Assembly: GCA_024398955.1 (NCBI GenBank)
Contig: JAKSIG010000015.1
Span: forward strand, 1 to 63,982
Direction: 5' to 3'
Length of the DNA stretch: 63,982 bases
DNA from: Fibrobacter sp.
Lineage (GTDB): Bacteria > Fibrobacterota > Fibrobacteria > Fibrobacterales > Fibrobacteraceae
Positions 54,387-62,169 of the stretch are shown here, in pieces. Below the pieces are notes generated by a model. It worked only from the letters and a program-made list of their open reading frames with translations. It was not told the DNA's origin and searched no databases. The translations under genes were made by a program, and so were the position numbers. The stretch's first letter is position 1, and every line of letters starts with the position of its first letter.

Positions 54387-54590
54387 AGTCCGCATCTCAC
54401 AAAAAGGAAAAATCAAAGTCTAGAATACAAGTCGTTCGTTGAAAGATCCGATTCTCCTGCAGAAACCTCACATCGTTTTGAGTCCCTGGTATATAAGGCT
54501 CTTGAAAACGAACTGATTACCATGTCAAAAGCGGCGAGCCTGCTTCGCACTGATGTCATGACTATCCGGAAGGAAATGCTGATAATCTAG
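54387..54590 (+). pseudogene. C-terminal remnant of an ImmA/XRE-type protein
   Basis: The frame 54387-54590 reads without an ATG at its start and ends HRFESLVYKALENELITMSKAASLLRTD, which resembles the C-terminus of ImmA/IrrE-like metallopeptidases (RF-LVxRAL-E-LIS-SKAAELL). The N-terminus and peptidase domain are absent, so this is a truncated fossil. Confidence 0.55.
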
Positions 54591-54625
54591 AAGCCTTGAT
54601 GGACGAAAAAGCCCTAACGCATTGT

Positions 54626-55156
54626 TTATCTTGGCAGAAAGAAACCCTTTATGCAGTCCATATTGCGGATGCAAACCTGTATGTGTGTTTTTGAGTAAAT
54701 TTTTGCACCTTTATAGGCTGGCAAACCTTCAGAAAAAGCACCGCGAACAGTATCATATACATTCCCGTTATTGTCCAGTTCGTTCACGTAATGCATATGT
54801 TGAATTACAGCGCAGTCCAGTTTTCTCAATAATTCGTCTTTTGCAGAATCGAACGGCAGGTCTTTTATTTTTCGATGTTGCTTTCGTAGCTATTCTGACT
54901 GATCTTGATGTCGTTGGGTTCGGTTAAAAGCTTGAAACCAATGGATTTTTCACATCCGTGAAAACCTAAATAAAGGTTTGGACGTGAACTGTAGATTGTG
55001 TCACTTTCGCGGTTGTTTGGAACTCTGGTATATTTTTGCAAGTTTTCCATCCTCGTCCAAAATGCCTGCGCCCTTCAAGCGCTTGAGCGAAGCTTCTTTG
55101 GATCTTTCAAGATGATCAAGATTGTAGTTCGTTATAGCGATTGGATCTATAATCAT
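54626..55156 (-). pseudogene. Frameshifted remnant of an ADP-ribosyltransferase-like gene
   Basis: Three minus-strand pieces in different frames follow one another: MIIDPIAITNYNLDHLE (from 55156), a middle piece with LGFHGCEKSIGFKLL, and a C-terminal piece with LDCAVIQHMHYVNEL, YDTVRGAFSEG and HIQVCIRNMDCIKGFFLPR. Together they match, from memory, a family of bacterial ART-fold-like proteins with FHG...YDWLGxGIYFWE. The YDWLG segment is deleted and at least two frameshifts are present. Confidence 0.6.
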
Positions 55157-55490
55157 GTTTGTTTACCTTGGAGGATTGTTGGTATCCATAAACTAGAATA
55201 AGCGCGTGAAAAAAACAAGGGCTCTCGTTATAAGACATCATTTTGCAAACAGTTGTTTGCATGAGAGTCGCCTCGTCTTTATGTTTATGTTGATAACGTT
55301 ACTTGGTTTTATGCATTTCAATCCTTGCTTTTGTCGGGATATACTGCATCAAACTTTTCACGGTACTTTCGCCCATACACTCGGAACACATATTTTCGTA
55401 GCCAACGTCTTCTCTATCAAATATTTTGACCACGCCCTCGACATGTTAAAGTGCGAGTCGCTGCTGCCGGAAATGGAGAAAATAGAACAT
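55157..55490. other. Gene-poor remnant region
   Basis: No intact gene. A minus-strand run (about 55308-55435) encodes text with a CxxC (YENMCSECMGE) that looks like coding remnant without start. The last bases before 55491 (CTGCTGCCGGAAATGGAG) resemble the 3' end of an Rpn gene (LAEMQK), suggesting another Rpn copy once stood here. Confidence 0.4.
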
Positions 55491-55576
55491 AAGGACCCCT
55501 GCGGGTCCTTTTTTTTGCAAATGTCGGCGCATCCTCACCATAGAAGCGGTATGGCGCCTGGGGCGTGGCGCAAGCG
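55491..55576. repeat. Rpn downstream repeat, copy A, with terminator
   Basis: Matches 56855-56940 at nearly every base. It begins with a terminator hairpin (GGACCC, GGGTCC, T8) and continues with a CCTCACCATAGAAGCGGTAT block. Read on the minus strand this block encodes APGAIPLLW then stop, matching the end of the small gene at 57738 (APDAIPLLW). Confidence 0.85.
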
Positions 55577-55653
55577 CGCTCTCGGCAACAGCACGATGCA
55601 AGCGCCGCGCGAGTCCGCCCCGCTTCGCGGCTTCACACCCTAACGCATTGCAG
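55575..55653. repeat. GC-rich repeat, copy A
   Basis: Matches 57092-57170: CGGCAACAGCACGATGCAAG, GCCGCGCGAGTCC, GCTTCGCGGCTTCACACC, CTAACGCATTGC. The same CCCTAACGCATTG text recurs at 54609-54621 after the ImmA-like remnant. In this copy the two repeat blocks are joined directly; in copy B about 150 bases separate them. Confidence 0.8.
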
Positions 55654-56077
55654 AATAAATTCGTTTTCCCGCAAATAAAAATGCCATGTCAAAAATGAAT
55701 GACGGGTATCCCATGTTGGGATGGGGAAAATATTTTTTACAAAAATTTCTTGTGCAAAATAGACGCTTGCTGCGTGTATATAAGCAGGTAGAAAAATTCT
55801 GCCTGCGAACCGGCCGCGTTGCCGGATTATTCAGGATTCAAATGGAAAAAAACAAGACGAAACTCGCGGAATGCGTTGACAATGCAACTGGCGTCGACAA
55901 AAAGGAGAAGATTATAGACTTCTCGAAAATCTATATCACCGACAGGTTCATGTTCCCGCTGGTGATGAGCCACAAGGAAATTGCCAGGCCTTTCATCGAG
56001 GCGGCTCTCGGCATCAAGATCTATGACCTTAAGGACCCCGAGCAGGAAAAGACGGAGCAGGTGGGCATCTTCAGCAA

Positions 56078-56157
56078 AAGCATGCAAAACGAGTGTTGCA
56101 AAATTATGCTCGCATAATTTTATAACCGAGTGCAGCCGCGGACGCCGTAGGCGTCAA
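56078..56157 (+). repeat. 80-nt two-hairpin element, copy 1
   Basis: An exact 80-base insert in the Rpn gene. Hairpin 1 is AAAATTATG, CTCG, CATAATTTT (56100-56121); hairpin 2 is GACGCC, GTA, GGCGTC (56141-56155). It aligns without gaps to copy 2 at 64 of 80 positions. Deleting it rejoins ATCTTCAGCAA with AAGTGTCCGC in frame. Confidence 0.85.
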
Positions 56158-56230
56158 AAGTGTCCGCTACGACGTGTTCACTCAGCAAATCGATGAGAAG
56201 GGCAAAACAATCAGTTCCTTTGTTTTGGAG

Positions 56231-56310
56231 TAGCGTGCTAAACGAGTGTCGCAAAAATAAACTTGTTTATTTTTATGACCGAGTGACGCCGCAGACGCCG
56301 AAGGCGTCAA
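56231..56310 (+). repeat. 80-nt two-hairpin element, copy 2
   Basis: Second exact 80-base insert. Hairpin 1 is AAAAATAAA, CTTG, TTTATTTTT (56253-56274); hairpin 2 is GACGCC, GAA, GGCGTC (56294-56308). Relative to copy 1, three base pairs of hairpin 1 changed on both sides, keeping all nine pairs. Deleting it joins TTTTGGAG with ATGCAGATT in frame. Confidence 0.85.
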
Positions 56311-56844
56311 ATGCAGATTGAGGATACTGGTGAACTTCCCAAGCGCGCTCGCTACTACCAGTCCATCCACGACACCCGCGAGTTGCATAAAGGAACAATG
56401 TACGACAGCCTTAAGGATCAGTACGTGCTTTTCATCTGTCCGAAAGATATTTTTGGCGCGGGTTTGCCTATTTACAGTTTCCAAAACTATGCCGCTGAAA
56501 ATAAAAACATCGTTCTTGATGATCGCACATTCAAGAATTTTTATATTTTCAATGACTACGGGAAGCTTCCGGATACGCATCCCCTTAAACCGTATCTGAA
56601 GTATTTCGCAACCAACACTGCCGACTCCACAGAGACCAAGGATATCCACACCAAGGTCCAGTGGTACCAGGCAGACGAAGACACTCAGAGGCAGTATATG
56701 ACATGGGAACAAGAAATTCAGCTTGCCGTTAAAAAAGAACACGAGCGAAACCAGAAGATCATCGATGAGCAGGCTCGTGCGTTGACCGAAAAGGATCGCG
56801 AGATTGCCGAACTCAAGGCGAAACTTGCTGAAATGCAGAAATAA

Positions 56845-57188
56845 GAAATGTTCCAAGGACCCTTGCGGGTCCTTTTTTTTGCAAATGTCGGCGCATCCTC
56901 ACCATAGAAGCGGTATGGTGCCTGGGGCGTGGCGCAAGCGCATTCCCATGCGTCTCGGCAGTACGAACATGAGTGTTCGTGTTGCCCTCGACTTTTGGGC
57001 GTTCCCCGGCTCCCCGGAACCGCGCTAGGGAATTGCCGCCGGGGCGGGCCCTTGCGTTATCGGCTCGCAGAGCTCGCCGTCCGTTCAGCCTCGCGCTCCC
57101 GACAACAGCATAATACAAGCGCCGCGCGAGTCCGAACCGCTTCGCGGCTTCACGCCCTAACGCATTGCGGGTTGGGAATGTTTCGTGT
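56845..57188. repeat. Rpn downstream repeat, copy B, with GC-rich insert
   Basis: 56855-56940 duplicates 55491-55576 and 57092-57170 duplicates 55575-55653. Between them lie about 150 GC-rich bases containing a palindrome (ACGAACA, TGAG, TGTTCGT near 56962-56979) and GGGCGTTCCCC text like extragenic repeats of other bacteria. No gene is visible. Confidence 0.75.
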
Positions 57189-57632
57189 TTAGGCTAAGTA
57201 AGCCATCAATATTCTGATGAGCGCAATGAATATGACGATGCTCAATACAATAAAGATGATTGCGTAAATAAAAACCCATGGCGCAGGCTCTATCGTATCG
57301 CCGTCTCCATCTTTATAAGAGCCTACCGCCAATTGATACATGTCTATTAGAGTCCAAACAGCGGATACAAGAAAAAATCCAAAGAATGTCAGGATGAGCT
57401 TGATGGCTCCTTTGGTTGCATTATTTGTGTAGAAGTCGTGGATTCCGAGGGGACCGAAAAGCGTGGCTAAGATAGCTGTTTTTGTGCCGCTCTTTTCGGA
57501 ATATTCTGTTGCTTCGTCGTCGAGAACGTTTGGAATGCTTGCCTCGGCAGGGATTTCTCCGACCTTTGTTCCGCATTTTCCACAGTATTGCATACCTGGA
57601 AGAATTTCGGCACCACACTTGTAACAAAACAT
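57189..57632 (-). CDS. Zinc-ribbon TM2-domain membrane protein
   Basis: A 147-residue protein. The N-terminal zinc ribbon is MFCYKCGAEILPGMQYCGKCG (CxxC twice). The TM2 domain follows (LFGPLGIHDFYTNNATKGAIK, then VWTLIDMYQLAVG), and a third hydrophobic helix (FIYAIIFIVLSIVIFIALIRI) ends the protein. The zinc ribbon resembles those of the TIR proteins. Function unknown. Confidence 0.87.
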   Translation of the reverse strand: MFCYKCGAEILPGMQYCGKCGTKVGEIPAEASIPNVLDDEATEYSEKSGTKTAILATLFGPLGIHDFYTNNATKGAIKLILTFFGFFLVSAVWTLIDMYQLAVGSYKDGDGDTIEPAPWVFIYAIIFIVLSIVIFIALIRILMAYLA

Positions 57633-57737
57633 ATTAGCTCCCTTTTTTTGAACTAAAACCCATATGAATAAATCTAATACAAATCAACGGACATTTTGTG
57701 ACGGAATCTCTAATATAATTGGAATCTTGTCTTTTCC

Positions 57738-58040
57738 TCACCATAGAAGCGGTATGGCATCTGGGGCGTTCCGCCCGTAGGCATAGTTCAGCACCTTCCC
57801 AAGGACATCGAAAAACTCTCCTTTCTGCAACACCATCCCGCTATCCACGCATTCCATGGGCAATTCCCCGTCGATATCGAGGCACTCCAGCCGGAACCGG
57901 TTCCAGATTACATAATCGGTATACCCCTGGGCAATGTCTTCGGGAGAGAGGTTGTCGCCCGTACCCGGCAGAATCTTGAGGAATTCGCCACGGGAGGGTA
58001 TAAAATAAAGCATGGGTGATTTGAAAAAGTCTTGATTCAT
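57738..58040 (-). CDS. Small protein of unknown function, Rpn-associated remnant family
   Basis: A 100-residue acidic protein (MNQDFFKSPMLYFIPSRGEF to APDAIPLLW). Its last codons are duplicated as fossils in the two Rpn downstream repeats, so this gene family seems to lie convergently after Rpn genes. No known domain. It could be an immunity or accessory protein, but this is speculation. Confidence 0.65.
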   Translation of the reverse strand: MNQDFFKSPMLYFIPSRGEFLKILPGTGDNLSPEDIAQGYTDYVIWNRFRLECLDIDGELPMECVDSGMVLQKGEFFDVLGKVLNYAYGRNAPDAIPLLW

Positions 58041-58075
58041 TTGATTATGTTATAGCTCCTTTTACAGGAGGTTTT

Positions 58076-58675
58076 ATGATTTATGGTTATGTTCGTGTCA
58101 GTTGCGAAAAACAAACTGTGGAAAATCAGAAATTCGAGATAAAAAAATTTGCGAGGAGTAATTCAATATCCGTTGATTCCTGGATTGAAGAAACTATAAG
58201 TGGAGTTAAAGATTATTCAAAAAGACAATTAGGAACCCTTCTTGAAAAAGTTCAAAAAGATGATCTTATTATTTGTGCGGAACTTTCACGATTAGGACGT
58301 AGTTTGTTTATGATTATGGACATATTAAGTGTGTGCATGAATAGGGGATGCAAAGTATGGACTGTTAAAGATGGATTTCGGTTAGGTGGTGATATTCAAA
58401 GTAAGGTGTTGGCTTTTGCCTTTGCGTTGACTGCCGAAATTGAACGAAACTTGATTAGCCAGCGAACAAAGGAGGCTTTGGCTCGAAAGAAGTCTGAAGG
58501 AGTGGTTCTGGGGAGACGTAAAGGATGCAAATTGGCTCCAAATGTTAAATGTGAGGAAAGGAAGAGAGATATATTTTTGATGATGTCGGAAGGAAAAAGC
58601 AAGAGCGAGATTGCTCTTGCTTTAAATGTTTCTAGAGGGACTTTGTATCGCTGGTTAAAACAAAACGTTAGTTAG
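58076..58675 (+). CDS. Mpi-like serine recombinase (DNA invertase)
   Basis: A 199-residue small serine recombinase. The catalytic serine is Ser9 in IYGYVRVSCEKQTVENQ. The other catalytic features are present (LSRLGRSLF with arginines, EIERNLISQRTKEAL) and a C-terminal helix-turn-helix (SEGKSKSEIALALNVSRGTLYRWL). The text is closest, from memory, to the Bacteroides invertase Mpi, which flips many promoters. A perfect RBS (ACAGGAGG) precedes it. It overlaps the convergent GmrSD gene by 8 bp. Confidence 0.9.
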   Translation: MIYGYVRVSCEKQTVENQKFEIKKFARSNSISVDSWIEETISGVKDYSKRQLGTLLEKVQKDDLIICAELSRLGRSLFMIMDILSVCMNRGCKVWTVKDGFRLGGDIQSKVLAFAFALTAEIERNLISQRTKEALARKKSEGVVLGRRKGCKLAPNVKCEERKRDIFLMMSEGKSKSEIALALNVSRGTLYRWLKQNVS

Positions 58676-60656
58676 CGAGCTCTTTAGAACGTAATTCTCC
58701 AAAGATTTGTTTCAGCATTTTCATACGTTCCTCTTTTAGGGCTTCCATGTTGGCTACATCTGAATATTTCTCGAAATTTTTAACGGAAATACCGGAGTAT
58801 TTTGCGTAAGATTCTCTCAATGAACTTTTGGGAATATCTTTAAGATATTTGTCTTTCTTTTGATTGTTGTCTGGTTTTGGTAGAAGAACTAAGTTGAATA
58901 AAGCGTCCTTATAAGTTTGTGGAATTGCTGGATTATCCGACAACTTAGCTTGCGGGATGATGTGATCTACTTCAGATGTTTCTTCCAATGTTTCATATGG
59001 AATGATTTTTTGAAGTGCGTATTGATAACAAAGAATAGGTGTTAAGTGTTTAATGTCAAGATTTTGCCCATGGTAGTTTGCGGTAGGAACTGCATCAAGC
59101 AAATCTTTCCATCGGCTTGACTCTAGAGGCTTTACTCGATCATCCCAGTTCTTGATGTGTGCTGCCATTTTTGAGTCGCCAGATCCTCTCCATGCGCCAA
59201 TTGCGTATTCAAAAACGAGCCTGTCAAAAAGATTCTTTGCATCGCGTAAGAATCCATTCATTTCGCTAGATGCTGTTGTAGGACATTCTCGGCTTTCCCA
59301 ATCTAACAAAAGAATTGTGATAAATTCAAGAACGATGGCACTACCCATCAAATGATAAATTGATTTTTTCCAATAACTTAAGAACTTGAAGAAATCGTTG
59401 TTGTGAAGAATTTCGCAAATTTTATTGATGTTGTCGACTAATTCATCAATACTTTGCCCCCATTTGATTTTATTGTCTCGTTCTATTTCTCCAACAACAA
59501 CAGCAGACATTCCTTTTTCAAAGTATGAGCTAATTAGTTTGAAGCCTAGGGTGATAATTCCCATGTCAATTTCTTTTTTTGCATCTTTATCGATGTCAAA
59601 AAGTAATCCCTTATCCTTGATTCTTGCGATTAAGGTTGCTCCGTAATCCCAACGAACAACTGTACCATCAGTGGGTGTTTCAACACCAAGTTTGTCATAC
59701 AATTGTTTTACCAATTCAACCATTTTTGAATCGTGATTGATTACTTTCTCGTTCCAGAATGGTTTTGCGGATAAGAGCTCTTCTGCCTTTAATTGCGTGC
59801 CACCGCTATTGATTCTTGAAAAAATATTTTGGGCATCAAGGGGTGTAACATTCTTGATAAGAATGACTCCAATTCTTGCAGCCTTAAAAATTTGTTCGGA
59901 TTTTGAAATTGTGGAAATAATGGACGATATTTCGTTCCATTGTCTCTCTATAAGATTTTTTAATTCATTGAATTTTTCATCTTTGACTTCTCCACGATCA
60001 TCTAGAAATTGTATGAAACTATCTATGGAGAAATTTTTGTTTTGACTCGAATAATCTAATAGAAATGATCTTAATGAAATTGGGTTAATTGTATAGTTTT
60101 CTCGCTTGGGGGCATAAGGTAATCTGTTAACATAATCTTTAAGAGAGAAAATTCGTTCCCATAGACCTAATCCAGATTTCTTCTGGTGAACCATTAAGAT
60201 TATGTCGAGTAATGTTGTTAAACCTTCTTTTTGGCGGCTCTTATTGATGTCGTCTTCTTGGTTTTCGTCATTGATGTACTCCGAATCGGATTCATCATCA
60301 TCTTCATTATCTGCCTGTAGATACGCATCAACAGTTCCCCAGAAGGCATTCCTTAAACTATTAATATCTTCGTTGGGTTTGAATTTTATGTACTTCTTTG
60401 CCCATTCATATACGGAATCCGGATTTGCTCTCAATTCCATTAGGGCAGTTCGTCGTTGCCTTCCATCAAGCAGCCATTGAGTTCCCCGTTCTTCATTGAT
60501 AATGACAACTCCAACAGGATATTCTTGGAAAATACTAATGGCTAACTCAAAGTTTTGTTTTGCGGTCCATGTTGATTTTCTTTGAAATCTTGGAAGTTTA
60601 ATGTCGTTGTCAACAACGAATTCGCTGACAGAACGAGTCTCAATGATATAGCTCAT
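58668..60656 (-). CDS. GmrSD-type restriction protein (DUF262/DUF1524)
   Basis: A 662-residue protein. The N-terminal DUF262 (GmrS-like, ParB/Srx fold) has LPRFQRKSTW and the nucleotide-site motif WLLDGRQRRTAL (Asp64). The C-terminal DUF1524 HNH nuclease (GmrD-like) has SEVDHIIPQAKLSDN and FNLVLLPKPDNNQKKDKYL. Such fusions are type IV restriction enzymes against modified phage DNA. ATG 60656 is chosen because GGAGAGG precedes it. It is divergent from the methyltransferase gene. Confidence 0.88.
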   Translation of the reverse strand: MSYIIETRSVSEFVVDNDIKLPRFQRKSTWTAKQNFELAISIFQEYPVGVVIINEERGTQWLLDGRQRRTALMELRANPDSVYEWAKKYIKFKPNEDINSLRNAFWGTVDAYLQADNEDDDESDSEYINDENQEDDINKSRQKEGLTTLLDIILMVHQKKSGLGLWERIFSLKDYVNRLPYAPKRENYTINPISLRSFLLDYSSQNKNFSIDSFIQFLDDRGEVKDEKFNELKNLIERQWNEISSIISTISKSEQIFKAARIGVILIKNVTPLDAQNIFSRINSGGTQLKAEELLSAKPFWNEKVINHDSKMVELVKQLYDKLGVETPTDGTVVRWDYGATLIARIKDKGLLFDIDKDAKKEIDMGIITLGFKLISSYFEKGMSAVVVGEIERDNKIKWGQSIDELVDNINKICEILHNNDFFKFLSYWKKSIYHLMGSAIVLEFITILLLDWESRECPTTASSEMNGFLRDAKNLFDRLVFEYAIGAWRGSGDSKMAAHIKNWDDRVKPLESSRWKDLLDAVPTANYHGQNLDIKHLTPILCYQYALQKIIPYETLEETSEVDHIIPQAKLSDNPAIPQTYKDALFNLVLLPKPDNNQKKDKYLKDIPKSSLRESYAKYSGISVKNFEKYSDVANMEALKEERMKMLKQIFGELRSKELAN

Positions 60657-60686
60657 GGGAAACCTCTCCAATTGATTGTTTTAAAG

Positions 60687-60813
60687 AAACGTTCGTTTAA
60701 ATGAGACTTACTTCCACTCCATTATTTTATTGTTTTATGACTTATTTCTCCCGATATGTCATCATTTGTCAAACGGTTTAAATTATCTTTAATGTGTAAA
60801 GAAAAGGAACGTT
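60687..60813. promoter_or_regulatory. Candidate invertible promoter segment between the restriction genes
   Basis: AAACGTTCGTT (60687-60697) and the inverted AAAGGAACGTT (60803-60813) match at 10 of 11 bases. The first fits the ARACGTWCGT site motif recalled for Bacteroides Mpi and is AAACG-TT-CGTTT, a palindrome around a 2-base core as serine recombinases use. The right copy overlaps the methyltransferase RBS. Between them TTGTCA (about 60771) may be a -35 element. Inversion is a hypothesis. Confidence 0.4.
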
Positions 60814-60816
60814 AAA

Positions 60817-62166
60817 ATGGGACAAAAGGCATATCCTAAGCCTGCTAAAGTTGTTGATAATCAGATTTGTGAACCTATTGCAAAGTATTCCGCATCTGTA
60901 AACCAGACCAATCTGTTTAACGATGCTGTGAAAACGTCTGGCAAGGATATCCGAGTCATGGAGTTGTTCGCTGGTGTTGGCGGTTTCCGTATCGGCTTGG
61001 AACGAGCTTCTGAACGTTACAAGACTGTCTGGAGTAGTCAGTGGGAACCTTCCACAAAGACTCAGGATGCGTCTAATATTTATCAGCTTCGCTTTGGCGT
61101 AGAAGGGCATTCCAATCAGGATATTGCTACGGTTCCTGTAGAAGAAATGGCGACCGCAAATCTTCTCGTGGGCGGCTTTCCTTGCCAGGATTACTCTGTT
61201 GCTTCTACCCTCAAGCGCTCTGGTGGTATCGAAGGTAAGAAGGGCGTTCTTTGGTGGCAGATTCACCGCATTCTTCGCGATAGCAAGAACCCTCCCAAGT
61301 ACCTGATGCTTGAAAACGTAGATCGCCTTTTGAAGTCTCCGGTGAAACAGCGTGGTCGTGACTTTGCCATTATCTTGGCTTCTCTGGCTGATCTTGGTTA
61401 TTCCGTAGAATGGCGTGTGATTAATGCTGCTGATTATGGTATGCCGCAGCGTCGCCGTCGCACCTACATGGTTGCCTACAAGGAAGGAACTTCTCTTGCC
61501 AAGACTAGTACAAAGAATGATGCAGAAAATTGGATTCTTGAAACTGGCATTATGGCGCAGGCTTTCAAATGTGAAAAGTCGGCAAAGGCCAAGTTGAACG
61601 AGTTTGAAATTAATGGTGACCTGGTTGAAGTTTCTAATGAATTCAACAAGGGTCAGAAGAATTCTCCGTTCTTTACTGCAGGTTTCATGAGCAAACGCAA
61701 GGTTTGCACTTTTGACGTTACCCCGATTTATAAAGGTAAGTGTCTGACTCTTGGCGAACTTCTTGTTGACGAAAAAGATGTTCCTGCAAGCTTCTACATT
61801 GATGAAAAAGAATTGCCGAAGTGGGAATACCAGAAGGGTGGTAAATCTGAAAAGCGAGTAACCGCCGAGGGCTTTGAATACAATTACAGCGAAGGCCCCA
61901 TGGCTTTCCCTGATTTCCTTGACAAGCCTTCTCGTACCATTATCACTGGCGAAGGTGGCAAGGGCGCTTCTCGATTCAAGCACGTTATTCAAACTAAGGA
62001 CGGGCGCTATCGCCGTCTGGTTCCTATTGAGTTGGAACGTTTGAACATGTTCCCGGATAACCACACCAAGGAAGCTAGTGATTTGCGTAGAGCTTTCTTG
62101 ATGGGTAATGCTTTGGTTACGGGAATTGTTACCGCTATTGGCGAACAACTTTTGAAATGGATTTAA
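60817..62166 (+). CDS. DNA cytosine-5 methyltransferase
   Basis: A 449-residue C5 DNA methyltransferase. Motif I is FAGVGGFRIGLE (from residue 51), motif IV GGFPCQDYS with nucleophile Cys123, motif VI MLENVDRLL, motif VIII QRRRRTYMV, and motif X near MGNALVTGIV. The following gene encodes a Sau3AI/MutH-type endonuclease, so the target is probably GATC. ATG 60817 follows AAAGGAACGTTAAA. Confidence 0.96.
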   Translation: MGQKAYPKPAKVVDNQICEPIAKYSASVNQTNLFNDAVKTSGKDIRVMELFAGVGGFRIGLERASERYKTVWSSQWEPSTKTQDASNIYQLRFGVEGHSNQDIATVPVEEMATANLLVGGFPCQDYSVASTLKRSGGIEGKKGVLWWQIHRILRDSKNPPKYLMLENVDRLLKSPVKQRGRDFAIILASLADLGYSVEWRVINAADYGMPQRRRRTYMVAYKEGTSLAKTSTKNDAENWILETGIMAQAFKCEKSAKAKLNEFEINGDLVEVSNEFNKGQKNSPFFTAGFMSKRKVCTFDVTPIYKGKCLTLGELLVDEKDVPASFYIDEKELPKWEYQKGGKSEKRVTAEGFEYNYSEGPMAFPDFLDKPSRTIITGEGGKGASRFKHVIQTKDGRYRRLVPIELERLNMFPDNHTKEASDLRRAFLMGNALVTGIVTAIGEQLLKWI

Positions 62167-62169
62167 ATT

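Larger units (their letters stand above)
55842..56844 (+). pseudogene. Rpn-family PD-(D/E)XK nuclease gene disrupted by two insertions
   Basis: The gene begins MEKNKTKLAECVD and reads IYITDRFMFPLVMSH, then breaks at 56078. The next part (SVRYDVFTQQIDEKGK) lies at 56158-56230 and breaks again at 56231; the rest (MQIEDTGELPKRARYYQ to IAELKAKLAEMQK) runs 56311-56844. Removing the two 80-base inserts restores one uninterrupted frame typical of the Rpn recombination-promoting nuclease family, complete with its Glu/Lys-rich coiled-coil tail. A terminator follows. Confidence 0.85.

Noticed and set aside
55206..55643. Plus-strand frame of 145 codons before the Rpn pseudogene
   Set aside because: Its C-terminal part is the terminator and repeat region; likely accidental reading through remnants.
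56078..56310. Translational bypass as the explanation of the 80-nt inserts
   Set aside because: Copy 2 lacks matching take-off and landing codons, so a palindromic mobile repeat is the simpler reading; kept only as an alternative.
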